Positions 11,533-22,000 of a stretch of DNA of 23,201 nucleotides are shown here, one piece after another. Each line of letters starts with the position of its first letter. Within the stretch, counting starts at the first letter, position 1. This DNA is from Lingula anatina. Lineage: Eukaryota; Brachiopoda; Lingulata; Lingulida; Lingulidae. Location: the NCBI RefSeq assembly GCF_001039355.2, contig NW_019775400.1, positions 412,635-435,835 of the forward strand, in the 5' to 3' direction. The notes under the pieces were generated by a model, which saw only the letters and a program-made list of their open reading frames with translations, was not told the origin of the DNA and searched no databases. Made by a program: the position numbers and the translations under genes.

Positions 11533-14500
11533 ACATTTGGTCCAACACTTCGTAAATGGAAGAGAATTTATAAACACAAGAAGTAAGGGGTGAAAAGGGA
11601 AACGAGGATAATTGTATTATAATATATGGTCATATGAAGGGCATAGGGATGAAAATATTGTATTTTTTTCTTGTTCTGTTTGTTTTGTTCTTCCTTTGCT
11701 CTCGTATTTTGTAGTGGGAAGGGGGTTGAAGAAGGGCGGTTTTATGCGTTGCATTGACCCTTGGACCCGCTTTTGTAAGTTTTGTGGTACCCTTACCATG
11801 GAAAAGGCACGTGAACTCCGTCGGATGCAATAATGCCGTTATGACAAACATCCCAGCTACCGCACAGATGTACACCGAACTAACCGGAACCGGCAATGCA
11901 TTCACACCTAAAAAATTATGTAAAACTTCTACCCGTGACCTTCTCGCAAACTGCAATTCCTCCTTGGAAATTTGCAGAAAAGTTGATGCAATGTTTCTGC
12001 AAATTAGCTGCAATAAAATGTCTCTTGTAAACCCCTGCAAACTCGTTGCTGCAATCTTTTCATTTTGCTGAGGGAGATGTTAAAATAATACATGTACAGT
12101 CATTGCAATACCGACCATTGATCAATATGAAAAAATTGTATTAAAAAGAAAAAAACAACCATCGTGTTATTTGGTTAATTTAGATCTGTTGTTTGTTTGT
12201 TCATTGATTATTTATAACTACTTACTTAGGCCTATTTCAGCCGGTAGGTAAAAGGTACTGAAGTCCTGCACCAACTGCCGTATGGTACCAATGAACGTCA
12301 CTGCCATCACTAGAGCAAAAATTGCACTGGAACCTATTGCTACCTAGTGATGCAAAAAACACATTTGGTACAGATGTCCATAATGGTGGATATTACAGCA
12401 GGGGCCCATTTCACGAAGCAGTCGTTAGTTAGAATAACTAACTACTGAACTAACTCACTAACAAGATAACTTGGCGATTTTCGAGGGGTGTTTCACGAAG
12501 TAGTCGTTAACTCATTACTAACTTCAGTCGTAAAGCTCGGCCGTTAGTTCTCTCATTCACCGTACTCTCTAAACAGTCTACCGGATGTGGAACTCTTGCT
12601 TAAAAGTGTCACGAATGTAGAGGATAATGAGCATACTGTAGTTTTCATTCAAAGGTAATTGCTTACCAAGAGTACTTAGTCAGATATTAGATGTAGCCAA
12701 AGGCTATGTTGCATCAGTACTTACCTGGAGAACATGTCATTCTCTAAATGCACACTGTGTAGGCCTTTATATATAGTGAATCATTCATACACTGGACTTC
12801 ACCCTGATAGGAGGTGTGCAGGACTTTTTATACCTGAGGTGACTGTCATTTATTTACATATATCATATATCAGTATTTTATAATCTAGTTCTTTGTTGTG
12901 TATTTCATATTTTTCCATTTATTATATTATTGAGTTTACTAATAGTTTGTTTATATGCATTTCAGCCTTCAATGTTTCCAGTTAATAAAGATTGGAAATC
13001 AAATAGTGTCCATCTTATCTAGAATGCACTAACTCTCCAATCTTTGACGGCTGGAAATGTATACGAATGTCTGCTTTGACGTCGTCGTAAAGGATCTCCA
13101 CCTCCTTTTTGCCGTTTTTTTTCTTTTTTTTTCTTTTTTTTTGTCAAAACCGGGCGCAACCTTTCGTAAATTGCATCATCGTGCACATATTATAATAGAT
13201 TCAGCCTCTGATGAAAATGTCGTAGTCTACGTTGCAGTCTGGCGGCACGGATAGCAAGAAAGGCAGCCGCCATATTGCATACAAAGACAAACGACAGACA
13301 GCTGTAACTAAGCAACCTTTCTATTTCATTCATTCATTACGCATGCGTACGATGAAACTCTAGAGTTTGCAACTGGTCTTACCAGTCGTTAAATATCCAT
13401 GGTATCAACGACACAATAACGAGCGAGAGAACTAGCGATAGCTACGTGAAACTCATAACTACCGAGAGGCTAACGACCGATCGCTAACTAACTAATGCTT
13501 CGTGAAAGGGGCCCCAGATCTATACGAGGTTCAAACATGTATGTTTCTCCCCTGTCGCCAAAAAAGGTTACTGCGCATGATATGAAATATGAATTTATTG
13601 TCGTTTAACGAGTTAACGTAAAGGTGTTAGAGAAGCAAGTCAGGTGAGGAAATGAGTTCATAGGGTGTGGAGTTTGGAATATGCGCAGATTGCGTATTGC
13701 GCATTAGTATAAAAGGGATAACGAGACGAGTAGTTTTCATTCGAGACTGTTTCAACCGTCTTCGTCGGACTGGTGAAGTAAATCGCAAATATGTGACAAA
13801 ATAATATTTTAAATAGTATCGACAGCATACGAAGAGATTATAAGCAGGCCTAACTAACAAAGAAGAGGTGGTAGTAGTGATAATACTGAGAAGGTGATAG
13901 TTTCTGATGTACAATTAATTCATGGTATGTACGCATTCGGTGATACAGATAAAAATGCAACTGTTAAAGATGTAGGAAATATTTTATTGAATTGTATACA
14001 AGGTGGTTAAAAATTTAACGTGTAAATATATGTATATACAGACTTGACATTTAATATGGAATATTTCGGTTTCGAAGGTATGCCTAGGTGAAAATGCATT
14101 ATTTTTTTCACAAACTCCGATCTCATATAAGATATGTGATTGGAGAAGTGTGTAGTCAGGTGTCTCGCTACCAATTAACTGAATACCAGGTTTGTTGCGC
14201 TGCTGCATTATGTAATATGCAGTGATTTAATTGGGTTGTGCTCCATTGGGCTGGTCAAAGCTTGGGTTTGGCAAAGCATGGTTCTTTCAAAAAAGTATCC
14301 TTATGTCGGCAAATACTGCATAGAATAATTTAAATTTTGCATGAAAGTGGTCTGGTTTGCTCTGTGTAAAATGAGCTATGCAGTGCTTTAAAAATTTGTT
14401 AATCTGTGGCAGAATGGCTCGAAAAAACAGACATTGCCAGACAGATAATTACGCCAAACGGAACAGTCCGCACAGTTTTATAGAGTAATGCCCAGACTGA

Positions 14501-17500
14501 TGTAGCTATACAGGGGCCACACCCAATGTATCGAAATCTCACCACCAGGGTACAAGACCCACTGTCTTTCGGGATATGCTGCTGCAAGTAAACAAAAGCC
14601 ACCCAGTCCGTTCAGAATGAGGGGTAAATTGCCACCAAAATGCACTTTTCAAGGCCCTTAGCGAACACCAAACTGGTTTTAGCAGGTTAGAATACCAGAC
14701 GACCTCCAAGGAACCCACTGTAAACAGCAAAACATCGTTGTATGTTTCTTTAATGAATTGGGGACCTTGACTGTTTCTGGGTTGAACACTGAAATCTCTT
14801 GGCTTTCTGTATTGAGGTCAGATTCCACCTGTACCGCTTAACAGTCAAAACAGAGTTTACAGACATCCAGAAGAGGCCAACGACGAAGCGTGTGCCGCAT
14901 CTAAAGTGACTTAGGTCATTAACAGCGTCAGTATTTGGAGTGGAAATCACATTAGTGCCAAAACACCAATGGTAGTCATCGACGAAAACCTGAACCAGAT
15001 CAAATAAAGAAATAATCTGGGAACCATTTGGCTATCATTTGATAGGGGGCAACTTAGGAACAATTTTAGGTTGCACGGTGAGATTGCCGGATCTTACAGA
15101 GCACTTTTAATAGCAGATTACTTACAGAACCAAGGGAATGAGCAGCTACATTGGTCAGATTGGTCAAATTGGACAGATTTTGACCGATGCCTGGAATTTT
15201 ATTCCAGATTGAACTTAAAAAACCTATCCCAAGGAATCCGTTGCCACTTGAGAGCGCTGATAGCAGCCAGAAGAGGTCATGCGTAACAGCGGCCGTTACT
15301 GTGACTAGACACTGACATGAGGGTCCTTTGTGGAGCGTGTAACTCCTTTACAGACAATAATTTGGAAAATATGGAGGTCCAAAATATCTCTTTTAATGGT
15401 TGTCGTATGACATAGAATAGGCAATGTATTTTTGTTTGCTTCTCTGTCGAATTCCATTAATGAACTGATGTCACAATGACATCAAAGAGGTAATTTAAAG
15501 TTGTTAAAACCCGATTTTAATCCTTATTTTAATTTATCAGTCAGCTAAATAGGAAAAACTGTTGAAAAATGATTGGGAAAAAAATACTCCATATTAAATG
15601 TCAAGTCTGTATAAAAAGAAAGAAAGAAAAAAAAAACAGCAGATGTATTGGCTATGAGAAGTTGGTAGATGGTTATAGTTTGAGAGTGTGTGAAGTACAG
15701 TTAATGCGTGGCACGTACGCATTTTGCGACGCAGACAGGCATGCAACGTACAGCTCATAGCGAGTATATACGAAATAAAATGATTTCAATTTGATGCGGT
15801 GGTTGGTTGCGAGTTCTGGTTGCGAGTTCTCGTTGCGAGTTATTAGACAATAAATTTTTTACAGGGGGTATATGCGATTAAACGAAACGAATAAGAATAT
15901 AATATAATTTAACTTGGCGGTGTGTGCACGGTGTGACAGAAAGTGTAGTCCTAGGAATGGAAGTCCGGTTTCTCATTTGATAAGTACAGATTAGGGTTGG
16001 TCGGAGTATTGGGTTGAGTATATACTTGTAGGGCGAATATCACCTGTACAAAGTGATTGGGAAAGGACTACGGCCCCTAGCGGACCACCATTCCTGTTAG
16101 ACCGGTATTTAAGGGTCTGCACAGTACAATCTGTGTTTAATTATGAAATACTAGCAGCTTGTAAACGTTATAAAAACAGTGTTTAGCATTTAAACACATG
16201 CAACACACGTTTGGCACCTGAACACATTTAGAAATACCGAATGTGTTAAGGCTAAACACGTATAGCTTTTCAGGCCTGTCACAGAAGAAAATAGACACCT
16301 TTGGCAGTGTCACACGTTTAAGCCCACGTCACACTTATTTGGAATCAGCAGGTATCAAACAGAACCAGCCAGAACGACTAAATTTAAAATTCGTACTACA
16401 TTCGGGAAAATATTTCAAATTGACCTAAATTCTTGTAAGAATGCCGTTGGAATACTCAGAATACGCTTGAATCCGCCTAGAATGATTCGTGCACATTTCG
16501 GCTGTATTAGCTCTCAAATGCAGCTCGAATGTAGTCGGAAAACTAGGAATATCAATAATGCTGTCAGAATGCAGTCAGAATATTTAGAATACACTTTGAA
16601 TGCCGTACGAGTGTAGTTCGATTGATGGCTGAAATAGGATCGAGATGCATTCGAGTTGCATTCTGGCTCATTCTAGCAGGATTTGAAGTGTCTTGCAATT
16701 TCGGTTCTCCCTCGAATGTGATTAGAATGTCTCTAATGCTGTCGGAATGCCGTAAGAATATTTAGTATGCAGTCATAGTGCAGTTAGAATACTATTCAAA
16801 TGCCATTCTATAATTATCCACTTGGAATGCACTTCGAAAGTTTTTAAAATGAGCAAAACATTCGGGCCGATCACAAGAATGGGTATTAATATTTGAAATG
16901 CACTCGGAATTTTTATATAGCTCTTCGAATATCCAGGAACGCATAAAGAATTGTATTTCCGACGGCATTCTTGCTCATTCCGCCTCTAGTGTGACGGGGG
17001 TATTAGGTATGTGTCTAGCTTCATCGGTATATGACTCTATAATTATATATACTCTATAGTTTGTCACAAGGCTAAGCACACAAGCTAAGCACTTTTCCTG
17101 CTCAGCGCGTGGCACTGCTAAACATATGGAGGTAACCATTCAGATTGAGAAGAGCCGAATGCTAGTAAGGCCGCGACCTAAATATGGCGGACCCACATGA
17201 AAGGAACACCGCTTAATCCTGCAATGGTCTCTCCACCTCTCAAACACCTCCGCCATCCGATTTGGCTTGACACTTCCCCTTGTAAACGTGTGGAGCTGTT
17301 GAAGGCGTGTAGCAGCCTGCTCGAACGCTTTGTGTCCTTCCTTGCAGTAACGTGTGCTTATTTAAAACAGGCATATTTAAAAGATGCATACAAACTCATT
17401 TTTTGCCACAAATACCAACGAAATGCCAGCATATGATTTCAAACAGTATAATTTAGAGAATTGCCAAAAGACACTGTTTAATATGACCCGAAAAATGATA

Positions 17501-18954
17501 TCTGAATGGATTTTTCTGCTAGCTTACTATCCTGTATATACATGGGGCAGAAAAGTAGGTCACATAAGTAGGTTAAATTTCTGAGCAAAAAAATTAAAGA
17601 AAGGAGCAGTCTAATTTTTTTAATGGCTGATATAGTGATTTATTCACTTTATTCCTGGGCATGTCGACTTTATTCGAGTCGTTTAAGAATCTAGTAGAAG
17701 TGGATAAATGTGTTACTGGCAGTCAACATTATGGTAACGTTATGGGTGTTTTTAACTCCAATTGATGTCCCAGCTAACAAAAACCATTATATTAACGTTA
17801 TAATTTGTAGAAAGATTCGAAGACCGTTTCTACAAAATTTTATGATAACGTTATTTTGTGGAGTTTTATCAGCGTTTTTATAACATTCTGGAAAAAAAAC
17901 ATTGTATTATGTTTTGAAAACTTTTTTTATAAATAACCAGAACTCGTCTCATGCTGTTTTAACTACAGTTAGTTGTTAATTCCAAAATGGGCTTCTGGTT
18001 AGTCGGCGACTAGAGCGGTGCGAATTGTAGAATATTCGAAATATCGGTACCGAAATAACCAGCATGTGATGAAAGCTTAAATAAACTATTATAATGAATA
18101 CCCCACCATCATCCTGATGTTCTATCGTTCACTACTTTCGAGAAAAACAAATAGACATCAAACCGTAACGCATTTTATCAAAATATGAACAAAGGTGTTT
18201 TAAAGTAAAAGTGATAGTTGTTTCCTGTCTTTATAGTGAACTAGTGAATTTTCCTAAATTGTTTTCCAGAAATACATTCCAATAAACTCTCTCGCGAGGT
18301 CAGCTAACACAAGGATGAATAACTCCAGCTGGAAAGATGATGGTGTGAAGTTAACGATGTTGACAGTTCACTGTACCCTGTTATAGATAGAGATAGCTAG
18401 AGCAGTTAAAGGTGACCGTAACTTCATATGCGTGGGTGATGAAAACAGTTGAAACCCTTAGCAACTAAAAGTTAAACAAATACATCCTGCATTTATTAGG
18501 CGCCAAGCGCGTCATACTGCTAAAAACATTCGGTCTAAAAGCGTGTAACATGTTAAGGACCTAAACGTGCATAGGAGCTAAACGCGTCGAAAAAACGAGG
18601 CGCTTAGAAATGTGTTTAGGAGCTAAACACTGTTTTTACTGTGTACGAGTAGGCTTACAGGTATGATCTGGGTTGTCTAGATGAAACCTTTCACTCACAT
18701 TAATCTGCGTTTCGTTCGTGGTGTACATGCAAATGATGAGGAACAAGATAACAACGACCACCAACACCACGGATATGGCGATGTCGTTTATTCCAAACGC
18801 GTACTCCAAACCACCTGCAAATAAAAAAGGAATATGTCGTCTTACATGATAAACCTGTATGTCTATATCAATTGGATTTAGATAATATCTGGATGTAGTT
18901 TGTAGTGAGACTGTAAGTAAATGGACAAAGTTCCTGAAGGATGGAAACAAGGGT

Positions 18955-19003
<49 letters not shown>

Positions 19004-22000
19004 AAGAGAGAGAGAAATATGTGTGTGTGCGGATATATATTGCACGTCTCCCTTACCAGATATAACTAAAATAATGGTGGCTGGACCAATCAAGGACGAA
19101 ACCAGTAAAAAAAACTGGTATATCATGAAAGGGTACGTGATCCTTTCACTTGACGTCACCAAATCCTCGGCAGATTGCAGTAGAAGCCACATGTTGGCCA
19201 TCGTTGATACGATCCAGCGTCTACGCTGTTTGAAGAATTCACCAAACGTCTCCGGACAGAACGTTTTGTCCTCTGCCACTGCGCAATATTCTAAGCCGCT
19301 TCGGTTCTTAACCTGAAAAAAAAAGTATATGTACAATAAGCTGTTAAACAGTGTACTGTAAGTGACTGGGGAGGTAGATGACCCTACACCGGCGGAGCAG
19401 AAGGCGTTGCCTACAACCATTAAAACCAGTCCAAAAATGGCGCACTTACCAAAAGAGTACACAACCATCTGTCTTCTCCCATGTCTTTGTAGGTAGATGA
19501 TCCTACACCGGCGGAGCAGAAAGCGTTGCCTACAACCATTAAAACCAGTCCAAAAATGGCGCACTTACCAAAAGAGTACACAACCATCTGTCTTCTCCCA
19601 TGTCTTTGTAGGTAGATGATCCTACACCGGCGGAGCAGAAAGCGTTGCCTACAACCATTAAAACCAGTCCAAAAATGGCGCACTTACCAAAAGAGTACAC
19701 AACCATCTGTCTTCTCCCATGTCTTTGTACAAGAACTCAAAGCCAGTCTTGGTTTCACTGGCGTACTCCGCCATTGTGTCCTTGAGGAAGGACGTGCAGT
19801 ACATGGTGAAGCACCCAGGAGCACACAGCACACTGCCTAGTACATGGTTGGCGACCTGAAACATTGTATATTTTCAGCATTTAATTATAATTATTAACAG
19901 GGTAACTACTTAATATGGAATATTTTTTATCATTGTTATTTTTGAGTGCTGATTAATTTTTTTGGCTCGATTCATCAAAAAAGTATGTCATTGGATGATA
20001 AAAATATCCAGTCTTCTATTGTGAGATATTTTGGTCAATAATATCAAATCTGACATAAGCTGTCATTCAAAAGAAAAGAACTCCCAGAAAACCATATCAA
20101 CAGTTTGATGTCAGTGCTAACTTTAAGTTAAGATATTAAAGAAAATGATAGCCTCCGGACAGTGATATGTTACGCAGTCAAAGAACCCATTACAGTAAAT
20201 CATGAAAAGTCATCAATAGCGGGTATGACCTCCAGCACCCGCTTGCGGCGCCCTCATCCTACATGGCGTACCCTGTGACAAGTTTTTTTAGAGTTTGGAT
20301 GGGGATATCATTCCACGCAGTGATATTTGCCTGTCACAGTTCATCACTATTTAACGGCCGATGACCACCCGCACGAAAATGCAGTAGTATCGAAGTAGCA
20401 AAAAAGCATTAACGCAGTAGTGGTGTGGAGCATATTTGCAGTAGAAATGCAGCATAGCCTACTGCAATTCTACTCCAAAAAGTACATAGGTTTGTACAGA
20501 GAGGAGCATTAATGCAGTAGTTTGCAGCATGATAGAAGCATGTTTCAAATATGCTAATTAGCTCCCCAATCGAAGCAGATTTGAAGCATGTTTGCAGTAT
20601 GATTGCAGTAGTCTACTGCGCTGGAGTATCTACTGCGTTTTCGTGCGGGCATATTGCTATTAATTCTGTGAGTTACAGATTTTCAATTGGGTTAATATTT
20701 GGGAAGTTTGCAGGCCAGGGCAGTTGCTGAACCCATTGGTTTTGAAGAAAAACAGTGATTCTGCGACCTCGATGTGGGGTTTCGCATTCGTCTTGGTACA
20801 CAAAGTTGTTCCTGAAGATGACTCTTACAAATCGAAGCACAGTTTGCTGTGGAATGTCTCTGTAGAAGTCCTGTTTGAGGTTGTCTCCTAGAAAAACCAA
20901 CTGGTTTTGAGCACCGGAATGAAATGCTCCCTAAAGAGAGATGTTGCCACCCCTTGCTTGCTCCCTAGGCAATACACAATCATCGATATGTGCCTCTCGT
21001 ACACGTCGGCGGTCAGGGATTCGACCGTCAACCCTAAAAAATCCATATCTGGCCTCATCACTGAAAACGACGTGATTCCAGTGGTTTGGCTGCAAACGCA
21101 CGTGGTCCCCAGCCCATTGCAGACGTCGCTGTGTATGACCTACTGTTAACAACGGTTTCCCTACTGGTCTTCGTGCGAAATAACCGGCCTGGTAATCTTT
21201 TGTTTACAAGGGACCTTGAAACAGGCGTTTGAATGACATTATGCCACTCTTTGCCGAGGACACTGGTTGTCTTTGTACGACCAGCACGGCGCACTCTAAG
21301 GAGAAGGCTATCCTGTCTTCTTGGTGTGATACGCAAACACCCTGGTCGAGGTATTGGAATAGATGCCCCTGTTGTAGCATTTCTTTGGAAGAATTTGCTA
21401 ACGGTTCCTGATAAATGTTGAATTGCCTGGCAATGGCTGTCCGTTTCTGGCCATTAAATCTTTGAGAGCAAGAATCCCATAGTAAGCTACGTTGCTTAGC
21501 TGTCGAATCATATCTTCACTAAGGTACCTGTCAAGTTTCAGAGCGATCCCTTTGTTGCTTTTTAACATACACTCTAAAGATTGACTATCCCATGCGTTTT
21601 TATACAAGGGCAGACATTGCCGATTATACCACCCTTTCTGACCACAGAACATGCAACTGCATGCATCAATTGTTTCGATAGTTGTGTGGTAATTAGGTTA
21701 CACACCTGGCTACACATAGAGTGACACCTTAGTTTTGGATTTAAAATAGTTAGAGAGAAAAATGTTTTGTAGAAAATTTACTCGCCCAAAAATAATCTTC
21801 TGTAATATGTTGCATTTTGGCGAATCCAGCCAACGCATAGATGCATGACCAGTGTATAAAGATGAGGTAAGAAAGCAAGCGGTGAATCATGTCAATCCCC
21901 TCAAACCAAAAGTAGACTTTCACTTTCACGTGAAAAAAATATATATTTCCAAAACTTTTTTTAAACATAGTAATTGGTCTTTTAGTGTTCCATTTTGAAC

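Larger units (their letters stand above)
16171..18638. mobile_element. Large inverted-repeat element with CTAAACAC motif clusters
   Basis: TAAAAACAGTGTTTAGC at 16171-16187 and its exact reverse complement at 18622-18638; the match continues imperfectly inward (TAAACACAT). Both ends, and an internal patch at about 17065-17125, hold many spaced copies of (G)CTAA(A/G)CAC. No transposase seen. It may be one non-autonomous element of about 2.5 kb, or two related copies. Confidence 0.55.
19898..21740 (-). mobile_element. Tc1-like element D, different subfamily, 5' end truncated
   Basis: The 3' terminal repeat begins CAGGGTAACTACTTAATATG. The stop-to-end distance (about 315 bases) matches copy C. 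A 5' leader segment (GTGTAGCCAGGTGTGTA on the minus strand, near 21710) is shared with A-C, but no matching 5' terminal repeat is found before 22268, so this end is lost. It carries a nested MITE. Confidence 0.8.

Noticed and set aside
11630-12040. 136-codon minus-strand frame as a separate gene
   Set aside because: Only 11797-11907 (exon 6) is coding; the flanking residues are intron.
16106-16140. Second TATA-like box (TATTTAAG) with possible initiator
   Set aside because: The initiator match is poor and the region borders a repeat element. Much weaker than the 13708 pair.
18921-19316. 131-codon plus-strand frame with a long Arg-Glu run
   Set aside because: The run is the (GA)n microsatellite and the rest is the antisense of exon 3.
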